Assembly (NCBI RefSeq): GCF_946886105.1
Contig: NZ_CAMPHV010000009.1
Location: forward strand, 84,799 to 148,798
DNA from: an uncultured Pseudomonas sp.
Lineage (GTDB): Bacteria; Pseudomonadota; Gammaproteobacteria; Pseudomonadales; Pseudomonadaceae
DNA length: 64,000 nt
Direction of reading: 5' to 3'
Positions within the stretch are counted from its first letter, which is position 1, and every line of letters begins with the position of its first letter. A program made the position numbers and the translations under genes. The notes below the pieces were generated by a model. It did no database searches and was not told where the DNA came from. It saw only the letters and a list, made by a program, of their open reading frames with translations. Positions 8,603 through 17,674 of the stretch are shown piece after piece.

Positions 8603-9463
8603 ATGCGAAACCTCAAAACCCTCTGCCTGCAAGGCCTCGGCATCGCCGCCCTGGCCATGGGCATGACTACCGCTATGGCCGCGGACAAAACCACCCTGAC
8701 CATCGGCTACGTCAACGGCTGGGACGACAGCGTCGCCGCCACCTATGTCGCCGGCGAAATTCTTCGTGAGAAGCTCGGCTACGAGGTCGAGTTGAAGCCG
8801 GTCGAGCCCGCCATCATGTGGCAAGGCGTGGCCCGCGGTGACCTCGACCTGACCCTCTCGGCCTGGCTGCCCGCCACCCACGGCGAGTACTACGAGAAGC
8901 TCAAGGACAAGGTAACTGTGGTCGGCACCAACTACGAAGGCGCGAAAATCGGCCTGATCGTACCGGACTACGTGGCCGCCAAGACCATCGCCGACCTCAA
9001 CACCTACAGCAAGGAATTCGACGGCAAAATCACCGGCATCGATGCCGGCGCCGGCGTGATGCGCCGCACCGAAGACGCGATCAAGGAATACCAGCTCAGC
9101 GACATCAAGTTGATGCCGAGTTCGGGCCCGGCCATGGCGGTCGCCCTGACCCGCGCCGAGAAGAACAAAGAAGCCATCGTGGTGACCGGCTGGATCCCGC
9201 ACTGGATGTTCGCCAAGTGGAAACTGCGCTTCCTCGAAGACCCGAAAAAAGTGTTCGGTGATGACGAACACGTCGATACCGTCGCCAACCCGGGCCTGGC
9301 GACCAAAGCACCTGAGGCCGTCGCCTTCCTGGAGAACTTCTCCTGGCGCGGCGAAGAAGTCGGCGCAGTGATGCTCGCCATCAGCGAAGGCGCCAAACCC
9401 GAACAGGCCGCCAAGGACTGGATCGCGAAAAACCCAGAGCGTGTCGCCGGTTGGTTGAAGTAA
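8603..9463 (+). CDS. OpuAC-type glycine betaine/carnitine binding protein
   Basis: A 286-residue periplasmic binding protein of the OpuAC family with a signal peptide ending near residue 27 (AMA). Aromatic-box segments typical of betaine binders are visible: GYVNGWDDS, SAWLPATH and GWIPHWMFAKW. In P. aeruginosa the CbcWV core is served by separate CbcX, BetX and CaiX binding proteins for choline, betaine and carnitine; this one probably plays the BetX or CaiX role, but sequence alone does not decide the ligand. A strong intrinsic terminator follows it, ending the choline transport cluster. Confidence 0.87.
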   Translation: MRNLKTLCLQGLGIAALAMGMTTAMAADKTTLTIGYVNGWDDSVAATYVAGEILREKLGYEVELKPVEPAIMWQGVARGDLDLTLSAWLPATHGEYYEKLKDKVTVVGTNYEGAKIGLIVPDYVAAKTIADLNTYSKEFDGKITGIDAGAGVMRRTEDAIKEYQLSDIKLMPSSGPAMAVALTRAEKNKEAIVVTGWIPHWMFAKWKLRFLEDPKKVFGDDEHVDTVANPGLATKAPEAVAFLENFSWRGEEVGAVMLAISEGAKPEQAAKDWIAKNPERVAGWLK

Positions 9464-9488
9464 CCGCTAAGTAATACTGCTACGACAG

Positions 9489-9510
9489 AGCGGGCTTCGG
9501 CCCGCTTTTT
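9489..9510 (+). terminator. intrinsic terminator after the betaine-binding gene
   Basis: A 7-bp GC stem (AGCGGGC/GCCCGCT) with a TTCG tetraloop and a following T-run, 25 bases after the stop. Confidence 0.88.
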
Positions 9511-9562
9511 CGTGGCCCGCCATCCCTGGGGGCCACCTTCTGGGGCCGTCGCAAGCGACGTC

Positions 9563-9586
9563 AAAAATTGCTCCAGGCAATTTTTT
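9563..9586. terminator. second AT-rich hairpin, possibly bidirectional
   Basis: AAAAATTGC, a 5-nt loop and GCAATTTTTT form a stem with A- and T-runs on the two sides, so it could end transcription in either direction. The small GTCGC-AA-GCGAC hairpin lies just before it. Confidence 0.5.
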
Positions 9587-9684
9587 GTGGGCGACCTTTC
9601 GAAGGTGCGCCTGGATATCTACAGGTTTATCCGCACGCCGCCCGCTACGCTTTCATTCTGCATCCCCATTTGGAAGCCGACGCC

Positions 9685-10314
9685 ATGACCACCGTCGACC
9701 AGGCGATCTACCGGGCCCGCACCCACTATCGCAAAGCGTGCACCAGCAAAAGCTATCGCCATAGCCTGGAGCTGCTCGACGAGGCCACGCAGCAGGTGAT
9801 GGCGACGTGCGATCTGGTCGGGCGAGCTAGTTTTGCCGAGTTGCTATTGCTCGATGAGCACCAACAGCCATGGCACATGCGCCCGAACCGCAAGTTCATG
9901 CCGTCACGCTGGATAGTCACCGACCCGCAGCAGCACATCGCCATGCAGTTCGAACAAAACATCCTCGGCAAGCTGAGCAACCCGCTGCACAAGGTCGTGT
10001 TCAGTCTGCTGGATGACGAGGACCAGCTCGTCTATCGCCTGCTCGATCCGCGTAGCGCTATCGCCGATCGATTATTGGGAGTCGGCCCGGACGACTGGGC
10101 GATCAGCGACGGCGAGCGGCTGGTGGCCAAGTTGATAAGGCTGCCGCAGCCCAAGCGCAAAGCCCGGGGCCTGCTCGGTGCACTGAGGTCGCTGCTGACA
10201 GCAGCGGACCCCGCGATCGCCAGTCTCGGCCCCCAACACCTACTCCCGGCACCCGTGGCGCTCGCCATGCTGCTGCTTTTCCAGGAACTGACCGACGCCT
10301 CCGCGGGCGCTTGA
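9685..10314 (+). CDS. uncharacterised protein, possible LURP-one-like fold
   Basis: A 209-residue soluble protein starting at the ATG at 9685; an upstream in-frame start at 9568 would run through the terminator region and is less likely. The middle (residues about 45-155) alternates short strands and turns with phrases such as RKFMPSRWIVTD and YRLLDPRS, suggestive of the LURP-one/tubby C-terminal-like fold. That assignment is weak. The C-terminus has a hydrophobic stretch (PVALAMLLLFQEL). Function unknown. It is a single gene between a terminator and a convergent gene. Confidence 0.6.
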   Translation: MTTVDQAIYRARTHYRKACTSKSYRHSLELLDEATQQVMATCDLVGRASFAELLLLDEHQQPWHMRPNRKFMPSRWIVTDPQQHIAMQFEQNILGKLSNPLHKVVFSLLDDEDQLVYRLLDPRSAIADRLLGVGPDDWAISDGERLVAKLIRLPQPKRKARGLLGALRSLLTAADPAIASLGPQHLLPAPVALAMLLLFQELTDASAGA

Positions 10315-10347
10315 GCGCTACGTCTTGCAAAGCCTGCTGCGACGCCC

Positions 10348-10812
10348 TTATGCGCGATCGACCCGGCACTGGAAGCAGTTGTACTTCGAACGCACATGCA
10401 CGTAGGCGACGCTAGAGTCACCGAGGATGCTCCGGCAGCTTTGCGCAATATCCTGACCCGCCACCACCTTGCCGGTGTCGTAGCGAATCCAGTGATTGTC
10501 GTCGTAGCCCCTGACGATTGCCGGGGCGAGATAGTCGAACCAGTACGGCAAAGTTTCGCCCTCGTAGCGCTGGCAGGGTTGTGCATGAAGAAAGATCGGC
10601 CCCGTTTCCGCGTAGGGTTGCAGGCTATCGAACGGGCGATGCGCCAATACCAATTTCTCGCTACCGGCGGGGATCAGTTCGAGGCAGTGCCGACAGGGGT
10701 TGGCCAAGCCCTCGGCAATTCGATGCAAGGCTGGCTGGCCATTGGCATCCGGCCCGCCGCGCCAAATGCGCTCGCATTCATCCGTCGAAATCCCTTGGAT
10801 CTTAAGTTTCAT
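10348..10812 (-). CDS. DUF1203 family protein
   Basis: A 154-residue protein starting at MKLKIQGIS. Features fit the DUF1203 family: CRHCLE (residues about 40-45), YAETGPIFLH, the tail motif YNCFQCR, and overall length. The paired cysteines suggest metal binding, which is inference. The longer frame starting at 10869 is disfavoured because the internal ATG begins the conserved part. Function unknown. Confidence 0.75.
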   Translation of the reverse strand: MKLKIQGISTDECERIWRGGPDANGQPALHRIAEGLANPCRHCLELIPAGSEKLVLAHRPFDSLQPYAETGPIFLHAQPCQRYEGETLPYWFDYLAPAIVRGYDDNHWIRYDTGKVVAGQDIAQSCRSILGDSSVAYVHVRSKYNCFQCRVDRA

Positions 10813-10939
10813 TGCGCTTTCCTCATCGCCGAACCGGCTGGTGAGGCGCACTAAAACATTCGCGGCCAATGCCCATCTATCCGCTTCTCGCTTTCAAAAT
10901 TTCACACCGCGCTGATTCGCGCCGTTCTTTCGCCGCCCC

Positions 10940-11536
10940 CTACAGCCCCCCGAGAACAACCAGCCCACCGGCGGCCAACGTGATCAGTCCCAAGACGATG
11001 GTCAAGCCGTCCTTGGCTGTCAGGCCCAAACCGAATAGGCAGATGGCGGCGAACGGTACGCTACTGGCGAACGGCAGCAGCTCCAGCGGCGGCACCGAGG
11101 TGGCCAATATCAGGCAGAGCAACGCCAGCGCACGCACGAAGGACTGGCTGGTCGCCCACTGCAGGCGCGGACGGATGACCTTGTCCAGCCAGCGCAGCGC
11201 CGGCCGCACCTTGTTCAGCCCGGATTCCAGCTTGTCGCCGCTGACCGAACGCTGGGCCAGGAAGCCCGGCATCCAGAAGTGCTCCCGGCCGAACAGCATC
11301 TGGATGGCGAACAGAGATACGATCAGCGCGAGCAGCGTCGGCACCCCGGGAATACCGCCGAGCGGGCTGATCTCGATGACCGCGGGCACGAACAGAAAGG
11401 GCCCGAAGCTGCGCTGGCCGATCTGCCGCTGGATATCGCCGATGGACACCTGCCGCTCGCGCTTGCCGAGCTGGATCACCCCATCGATCACCTGTTCCAG
11501 ACGGTGCTGTTCGTGCTGACGCTGTTCTGCAGCCAT
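10940..11536 (-). CDS. ExoD-like exopolysaccharide synthesis family membrane protein
   Basis: A 198-residue ExoD-family protein (first found affecting succinoglycan production in Sinorhizobium). The N-terminal half holds the family phrases RSFGPFLFVPAVIEISP and GIPGVPTLLALIV, followed by a helical region and two C-terminal membrane segments (about residues 135-198). The ATG at 11536 is chosen over the GTG at 11542 because GAGG sits five bases before it. Its biochemical role is not established. It is transcribed toward the DUF1203 gene and may share its transcript. Confidence 0.8.
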   Translation of the reverse strand: MAAEQRQHEQHRLEQVIDGVIQLGKRERQVSIGDIQRQIGQRSFGPFLFVPAVIEISPLGGIPGVPTLLALIVSLFAIQMLFGREHFWMPGFLAQRSVSGDKLESGLNKVRPALRWLDKVIRPRLQWATSQSFVRALALLCLILATSVPPLELLPFASSVPFAAICLFGLGLTAKDGLTIVLGLITLAAGGLVVLGGL

Positions 11537-11591
11537 AAACACCTCGCTTCACGGCCCGCAGAGCAGGCCGTGAAGCCTGCCGGCAAACGCC

Positions 11592-12359
11592 TCAGGCGCC
11601 CTGGCCCCAGTTCATTTCCAGGCCGCCATCGATAACGAAGCCCTGCCCAATGACGTAATCAGCGTCGGGCCCGACCAGGTACAGCGCCAGTTCGGCGACT
11701 TCCTCTGGTTTGCCGGCACGCCCCCAGGGGATATAGGGCAATTCCTGCTCGCGCTGTCGCGGGTCGTCCAGACGTTGCGCGGTCATCGGCGTATGGATCA
11801 ACCCCGGCGCGATTGCGTTGACGTTGATCCGCTGCGCTGCGAGTTCCAAGGCCAGGCTGCGGGTCAGCGCCAGCAGACCGCCCTTGGCCGCGCCATAGGG
11901 CGAATGGCCGGGACTCGGGATGGAGTCGTGAACCGAGGTGATATTGAGGATCTTGCCGCCGCCGTTCTGCTGCCGCCGAACGAACTCCTGGGCGCAGTAG
12001 AAGGGGCCGTAGAGATCGGTTTTGAGCACCTTGTCGAATGTCTCGGCACCGATCTCGGTCAGCGCGCCGCTACCACCGATGCCGGCGTTATTGACCAGGA
12101 TATCGGGGGTGCCCAATTCCTCGTCGACCGCCTGGAACAGCGCCGCGACGCTCTGCGGATCGGTGACGTCGAGTTGTCGAACCAGCCCCCGGCACCCCGC
12201 CTGTTCGACGGCCTCGAGGGTGCGTTGCGCGCCTTCGCTGTCGCTGTGATAGGTCACCGCCACCGCCGCGCCTTCGCGGGCGAAGGCGCGGGCCATGGCC
12301 TGGCCCATGCCTGAATCCGATCCGGTGATGATGGCAATCTTGCCGCTGAGCTTGGCCAT
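11592..12359 (-). CDS. short-chain dehydrogenase (glucose 1-dehydrogenase-like)
   Basis: A 255-residue classical SDR oxidoreductase. The NAD(P)-binding motif TGSDSGMG is at residues 12-19, NNAG at 90-93, and the catalytic Ser142, Tyr155 and Lys159 are intact. The usual catalytic-tetrad Asn is replaced by Asp115 (KTDLYG). Sequence style resembles glucose 1-dehydrogenases, but substrate cannot be read. It is divergent from the sugar kinase and GH65 genes and may act on the same sugar pool or in general stress defence. Confidence 0.85.
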   Translation of the reverse strand: MAKLSGKIAIITGSDSGMGQAMARAFAREGAAVAVTYHSDSEGAQRTLEAVEQAGCRGLVRQLDVTDPQSVAALFQAVDEELGTPDILVNNAGIGGSGALTEIGAETFDKVLKTDLYGPFYCAQEFVRRQQNGGGKILNITSVHDSIPSPGHSPYGAAKGGLLALTRSLALELAAQRINVNAIAPGLIHTPMTAQRLDDPRQREQELPYIPWGRAGKPEEVAELALYLVGPDADYVIGQGFVIDGGLEMNWGQGA

Positions 12360-12606
12360 ATAACCTCCCAGTACCAGAAAGTGTGGGTATCGGCGCGGGC
12401 GTTATCCGCCACGCGCGGAGACCGCCTCGCTCGCCGCGCCGGCAAGACGGGCGATTTCTCGGTAGGTCGCGAGCGGGGCGAGGAAGTTCAGGCGCGAAAT
12501 CGCGATACCGATGAACGACCGCCGCCCAGCGGCGCGCGGGCCAGCGCTGGGAACACCGGCCGGCGGGCCGGGTCTGGTAAAGAACTCAAGCCAGGAGTAG
12601 CTCCCT

Positions 12607-13562
12607 ATGCAGCGCGCGACCTTGTTGTCGCTGGGCAGTATCAACGCGGATTTCCAGGTCCGCATCGAACAGCCACCAGGCAGCCGGGAAATGCAGCTGG
12701 CCACCGGGTTCCGCAGGTTTTCCGGCGGCAAGGCGAGCAATACCGCTTGGCTGGCCGCGCATTTCGGCCACCGTAGCCAATTGCTCGGCCGGGTCGGCGA
12801 CGACGACCTGGCCGAGCAGGCGCTCGGTCCGTTGCGCGAGTCCGGCGTAGAGATCGCCGCGGTCAGCCGCGCGCCCGCTCAGGCGACCGGCGTGGCGATG
12901 ATCATGGTGCCGCCGGACGGCAAGAAATACATAGTGCTGGCCACCAACGCCAACGACTGTTGGGATCAGGCCGCCGTGGACGGTATGCGCGAGGTGATCG
13001 CTCGCGCACCGATGCCGGCCTGGTGCTGAACTACGAAATTCCCCCCGAGGTCGCGCGACAAGCCCTGATGTCGGCTTGCGCACGAGGCATGCCGGCGGTG
13101 CTAGACCCGTCGTTCCCCGAGCGCGTGGAGCACGATCTGCTCGACGGTTTGTTCGCCATCACCCCGAACCTCAGCGAGGCCGGCAGCCTGGTCGGCTTCC
13201 CCATCGACTCGCTGGAGCAGGCCGCCCATGCCGCGCGGCGGTTGCGCGAAGCGGGGGTCGCCATCGCCTGCCTCAAGCTCGACGACGGCGGTTGCGTGCT
13301 CGATTGCGGCCAAGGCGCACTGCACATCCCCGGTGGCGCGGTCGAACCGGTGGATACCGCCGGCGCTGGCGACGCCTTCACCGGAATACTGGCTATCGCC
13401 CTGCTCGAAGGCCGCGAGCCACCGGAAGCGGCGTCCTGGGCGGTGGCGGCGGCGAATATCGCGGTGACCGGCTACGGCTCGCAACCCGCCTACCCGCCGC
13501 GCGCCCACGTACTCGCCAGCGCCGCCAGGCTGCTGCGCAAGGCCAGGTGCCTGGATGGCTGA
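12607..13562 (+). pseudogene. PfkB/ribokinase-family sugar kinase, frameshifted
   Basis: The N-terminal half (12607-13029; SLGSINADFQV, FSGGKASNTAWLAAHFG, GRVGDDDLAEQ) and the C-terminal half (from about 13010 to 13562; LNYEIPPEV, LDPSFPE, TPNLSEA, DTAGAGDAFTG) of one ribokinase-like enzyme lie in different frames. The downstream frame is offset by -1, so one base is missing, or two are extra, between about 12990 and 13028. Both substrate-binding and ATP/anion-hole motifs are preserved, so decay is recent, or it is a sequencing error. No slippery heptamer is seen that would suggest programmed frameshifting. Its stop overlaps the GH65 start by eight bases. Confidence 0.82.
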
Positions 13563-15954
13563 CAACCCTGCCCGGCAGATCGCTTTCAAGCATTTCGACC
13601 CGGCGGACGAGCGCCGCCGCGAAGCCCTTCTGGCGCTGGGCAACGGCCGCCTGTGCTGGCGCGCCAGCGCACCGGAGGCCGCAGCCGCCCCGCAGGCCGA
13701 ACGCGACGCGCACTATGCCGGGCTGTACCGCGCCGGCTGGTACGACGAGGCGCCACGCCAGGTCAACGGCCGCACGGTCGGCATGGCCGCGCTGGTCAGG
13801 CTGCCGGACCCGTTCGGCCTGAGCATTTCAGTGGATGGCGGTCAGCAGTGGTTCTACCCTCACCCCGCCACGCTGCTCGACTACCGGCAATGCCTGGATC
13901 TGGAAGACGGCCGCTTGCTGCGCGAGCTGCGTCTCGTCCTCGGCGGGCATAGCCTGCGCCTGTGCGAGGAGCGCTTCCTGAGCATGTCGAACCCGCACCT
14001 GGCGGTATTGCGCTGGACCCTGGACGTGCCGTCGGAGATCGCCGCGCTGCGCGTGCGTAGCGTGCTAGACGGCGAGGTCGAAAATCGACTGGTGCTGCGC
14101 AACCGCGCCTACGAGGGGCGGCGTCTGCGCCAGGTGGCGATCGAGCAGGACAATCAGGGGGGCGCCACACTCAGCGCCAGCCTGCATGACCCAAAGCGTT
14201 ACATGGCGATGGCCGTGGACACCCGCATCGACGGTCAGCACGGGGATTGGACGAGTCGCCTGGTCGGCGCGCGCTTGCTGCAGGAGACCGACTGCTGGCC
14301 GGATAGCCACGGCCGGCTGATCGTGGAAAAACGCGTATTGGTGCAGCACGAACGCGAACTGCCGGCGGACCCGGCGGCCGCCCGGCGCCAGGTGGCGCAG
14401 TTGCTGCCGGACACCCCGTTCGCGAGCCTTATCGACCAGCATCGCCGCACCTGGCGCAGGCTCTGGGCATACCTGCCGCTGCGGTTGTCCGCGCCGGACT
14501 TCGAGCGGCCCTTGCGTCTACATGCCTTCCACCTGCTGCAAACTCTGGCGCCGAACAGCCGCGGGCAGGACCTCGGTTTTCCGCCACGCGGCTGGCAGGA
14601 AGGCTATTACGGCCAAGTGTTCTGGGATGAGATTTTCGCCTTTGGGCTGCTCGCCACGCACCTGCCGACGCTGGCGCGGGAACTGCTCGGGTACCGCTAT
14701 CGACGCCTCGATGTGGCCCGTGAACGCGCCCGCCGCGCCGGTTTGCGCGGCGCGATGTTCCCCTGGCGCAGCGCGCGCAGCGGCGAGGAGGAGACGCCGC
14801 CGTTTCAGTGCAACCCTCTGTCCGGCCGTTGGATGCCGGACCACACGCACCTGCAGCGGCATATAGGCGCGACCGTGGCCTTCGATGCCTGGCAGCTGTA
14901 CCTGGCGACCGGCGACGAAGCGCTGTTGGCCGGCCAGGTCGGCGAGCTGATCGTCGAGGTCGCGCGCTTCTGGGCCAGCGTCGCGAACTACGACGAGGCG
15001 CGCGGCCGCCATGTGATCCGCGGGGTGATAGGTCCGGACGAGTACCACAACGTCTACCCGCAGGCCGAACGTCCTGGGCTGGATAACAACGCCTACACCA
15101 ACCTGATGGCGCTATGGACGTTGTGCCAGGCGCTGGAAGTGTTCGAGGAGCTGCCCCCCGCCAGGGCGGCGGCGCTCTGCGCCCGCCTGGGTGTCGCGCC
15201 GGCGGAAATGCAGCACTGGGAGCGCATCAGCCGAACCCTGTACCTGCCGATTCTCGAGGATGGCGTGCTCAGCCAGTTCGAGGGTTTCGAGCGTTTGCAA
15301 GCGGTACCGGCAGACTGGCTGCACGACGAACAGCCGCGTCTGGATTGGTGGCTGGAAGCCCGGGGCGACAGCTGCGACCGTTACCAGATCAGCAAGCAGG
15401 CGGACGTGCTGATGCTGCTGTACCTGTTTCCGCCCACGCATTTGCATAGCCTGCTGGAACGGCTCGGCTATCGCCTCGACGAGCAGGCATTGCGGCGTAC
15501 CCTCGACTATCACCTGGCGCGCATCAGTCACGAGTCGAGCCTGTCGCGGGTGGTCTGCGCCGGAGCCCTGGCCCAGTTCGACCCAGCGGCCTCCTGGGAG
15601 TATTTCCAGCAGAGCCTGCAAGTCGACCTCGAGGCGCCGTCCCGCAGCGGCACCCTCGAAGGCGTGCATCTGGGCGCGATGGCCGGCTCGCTGGACGTTC
15701 TGCAGCGTCACTACCTCGGCCTTTGGCTGGCGCGCGACGGTTTGCACGTGCTGCCCAAAGCGCCGGCGGCGCTCGGCGACGTCGACTGGCAACTGCGTTA
15801 CCGGGGGGCCAGATTGCAAGTGTGCTTGGCCGGCGAAACGCTGCGTATCGCCGCGGATGTCGCCAACATCAGCCACTGCCTGATCCGGCATAGCGGCGGC
15901 CGGGCCTGGCTGCGCCCGGGCGAAACATTGGAACTGTTCTGCCCGCGCGCCTGA
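13555..15954 (+). CDS. glycoside hydrolase family 65 protein (disaccharide phosphorylase-like)
   Basis: A 799-residue GH65 enzyme, the family of maltose, trehalose and kojibiose phosphorylases. The catalytic general acid is Glu496 in GPDEYH, followed by NNAYTN; KQADV lies at about 614-618, and GTLEGVHLGAMAG near residue 700 is a GH65 hallmark. A position that I recall as His in close relatives (SLSRVVHA) is Cys668 here. The expected action is phosphorolysis of an alpha-linked disaccharide. GH65 phosphorylases release beta-glucose 1-phosphate, normally handled by a beta-phosphoglucomutase, which is not seen nearby. It is translationally coupled to the frameshifted kinase. Substrate unknown. 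Confidence 0.87.
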   Translation: MADNPARQIAFKHFDPADERRREALLALGNGRLCWRASAPEAAAAPQAERDAHYAGLYRAGWYDEAPRQVNGRTVGMAALVRLPDPFGLSISVDGGQQWFYPHPATLLDYRQCLDLEDGRLLRELRLVLGGHSLRLCEERFLSMSNPHLAVLRWTLDVPSEIAALRVRSVLDGEVENRLVLRNRAYEGRRLRQVAIEQDNQGGATLSASLHDPKRYMAMAVDTRIDGQHGDWTSRLVGARLLQETDCWPDSHGRLIVEKRVLVQHERELPADPAAARRQVAQLLPDTPFASLIDQHRRTWRRLWAYLPLRLSAPDFERPLRLHAFHLLQTLAPNSRGQDLGFPPRGWQEGYYGQVFWDEIFAFGLLATHLPTLARELLGYRYRRLDVARERARRAGLRGAMFPWRSARSGEEETPPFQCNPLSGRWMPDHTHLQRHIGATVAFDAWQLYLATGDEALLAGQVGELIVEVARFWASVANYDEARGRHVIRGVIGPDEYHNVYPQAERPGLDNNAYTNLMALWTLCQALEVFEELPPARAAALCARLGVAPAEMQHWERISRTLYLPILEDGVLSQFEGFERLQAVPADWLHDEQPRLDWWLEARGDSCDRYQISKQADVLMLLYLFPPTHLHSLLERLGYRLDEQALRRTLDYHLARISHESSLSRVVCAGALAQFDPAASWEYFQQSLQVDLEAPSRSGTLEGVHLGAMAGSLDVLQRHYLGLWLARDGLHVLPKAPAALGDVDWQLRYRGARLQVCLAGETLRIAADVANISHCLIRHSGGRAWLRPGETLELFCPRA

Positions 15955-16089
15955 ACCGGACGCCTAGCTGGCAACGGCGCACCCGGCGGCATCAATACCT
16001 GAACCTAGCTCTCAACGCCTCGGTCGGTATTCCAACAATCGCCGCGCGGGCCGGTATTGCTTGCGCCAAGCCCACCGGGGGAGCGCTCG

Positions 16090-17550
16090 ATGGAAAATCA
16101 AGCCGAATACCTGCGCAAAGACGCGATGCCAGCCGACATGGGCATGGAGCAGCACATGCAGATGATGGAGCGCCGGCGCGACGCCACGCGCTGGTGTCAT
16201 TTCGTCAATATCGCGCTGGGTTTCTGGGTGCTCAGTGCGCCCTTCGTGTTCGGTTATCTGACGATCGTCGCCGGCGATCTCGATCTGCCGCGCCTGGCCA
16301 GCGAGCGTTCGCTGGCCGCCGTGGAAACCCGCGCGCTGTGGATGACCTGGAGCGACCTGCTCAGCGGTGGGCTGATCGTGGCGTTCTCCGTGCTCTCGCT
16401 GCTGCGCATCAGCTGGAGCCAGTGGGCCAACGCCGGCATGGGGCTGTGGCTGATGTTCGCCCCGCTATTGTTCTGGACACCGTCGCCGGCCGGCTATGGC
16501 AACGGCTTGCTGGTCGGCGCCCTGGTCATAGCCTTCTCCGTGCTGGTACCGATGATGCCCGGCATGAGCATGGCCGGCATGATGCAAAAAGCCTCGGTGC
16601 CGCCCGGCTGGGATTACAACCCCTCGACCTGGCTGCAGCGCCTGCCGATCGCCGCGCTCGCGCTGCTCGGCATCGTCCTGGCGCGCTACCTGGCGGCGTA
16701 CCAGTTGGGGCATATCGACAATGCCTGGGACCCGTTCTTCGGTGCCGAACCCAACGGCACCGAGACCATCATCACCTCCGATATGTCCAAGGCCTGGCCG
16801 GTCTCCGACGCCGGGGTCGGCGTCATGGCCTATATGCTGGAACTGCTGATGGCGGTGATGGGCGACGCGCGGCGCTGGCGCACCATGCCCTGGATGGTCG
16901 CGGCATTCGGCGTGGTGGTGGTACCGCTGGGCGCGGTGAGCATCTTCTTTATCATCGCCCAGCCGATCGTCATCGGCACCTGGTGCACGCTTTGCCTGCT
17001 GCAGGCCCTGGCTATGCTGGTGATGATGCCCTACGCACTCGACGAACTGGTGGCCATGGGGCAATTTCTCAAGGATGCACGACGCCGCGGCAAACCCTTC
17101 TGGCGCAGCTTCTTTATGGGCGATGCGATGGAGGGCGCGGGTGAAGATTCACGCCCCGAATTCGAGGGCAGCCTGGGCCATATGAGCATCAAAGGTCTGT
17201 ACGGGGTGAACCTGCCGTGGAACCTGACGTTGCTGTGCCTGATCGGCGTCTGGCTGATGTGCACCCGGCTGATCTACGGCACCGCCGGTGCCATGGCCAA
17301 CAGCGACCACTTGATGGGCGCACTGCTGCTCACCGTCTCGGTGCTGGCCATGGCTGAGGTCGCCCGACCGTTGCGCTGGCTGAATATTCCCATCGGCCTG
17401 TGGCTGCTCACCGCGCCCTGGATACTGGCCGGCAGCGGCCTTGGCGCAGCGATCGGCAGCATGATCGCGGGCGTACTGATAGTCGCGGCAAGCCTGCCGA
17501 AAGGACCGATTCGCCATCGCTATGCCGGATGGAGCGAGTTGCTGCATTGA
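16090..17550 (+). CDS. SPW-repeat membrane protein with a vitamin K epoxide reductase-like domain
   Basis: A 486-residue integral membrane protein. Two SPW-type membrane repeats (about residues 30-160, with LSAPFVFGY, and 380-480, with LLTAPWILAG) flank a central domain (about 190-335) bearing the VKOR active-site pair C299-T-L-C302. VKOR-like proteins reoxidise disulfide-forming enzymes or reduce quinones. The start at 16090 follows GGGGAG; an earlier in-frame start at 16057 has no such site. A methionine-rich N-terminus is visible. It follows the GH65 gene by 135 bases and probably belongs to the same stress cluster. Confidence 0.8.
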   Translation: MENQAEYLRKDAMPADMGMEQHMQMMERRRDATRWCHFVNIALGFWVLSAPFVFGYLTIVAGDLDLPRLASERSLAAVETRALWMTWSDLLSGGLIVAFSVLSLLRISWSQWANAGMGLWLMFAPLLFWTPSPAGYGNGLLVGALVIAFSVLVPMMPGMSMAGMMQKASVPPGWDYNPSTWLQRLPIAALALLGIVLARYLAAYQLGHIDNAWDPFFGAEPNGTETIITSDMSKAWPVSDAGVGVMAYMLELLMAVMGDARRWRTMPWMVAAFGVVVVPLGAVSIFFIIAQPIVIGTWCTLCLLQALAMLVMMPYALDELVAMGQFLKDARRRGKPFWRSFFMGDAMEGAGEDSRPEFEGSLGHMSIKGLYGVNLPWNLTLLCLIGVWLMCTRLIYGTAGAMANSDHLMGALLLTVSVLAMAEVARPLRWLNIPIGLWLLTAPWILAGSGLGAAIGSMIAGVLIVAASLPKGPIRHRYAGWSELLH

Positions 17551-17674
17551 TTCGCTCACGGCCACACCCCTGAATATTGCCGCGTTCGCCGATTGCGCTA
17601 ATCTGCACAGACTTCGCCCTGCCACTCGAACGTGTGCAGATGCGCTAAGGACGCGCAAAACAACAGGGACGCAT

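Noticed and set aside
12990..13028. Programmed ribosomal frameshift in the kinase
   Set aside because: No slippery heptamer or downstream hairpin is visible at the junction, so mutation or sequencing error is more likely.
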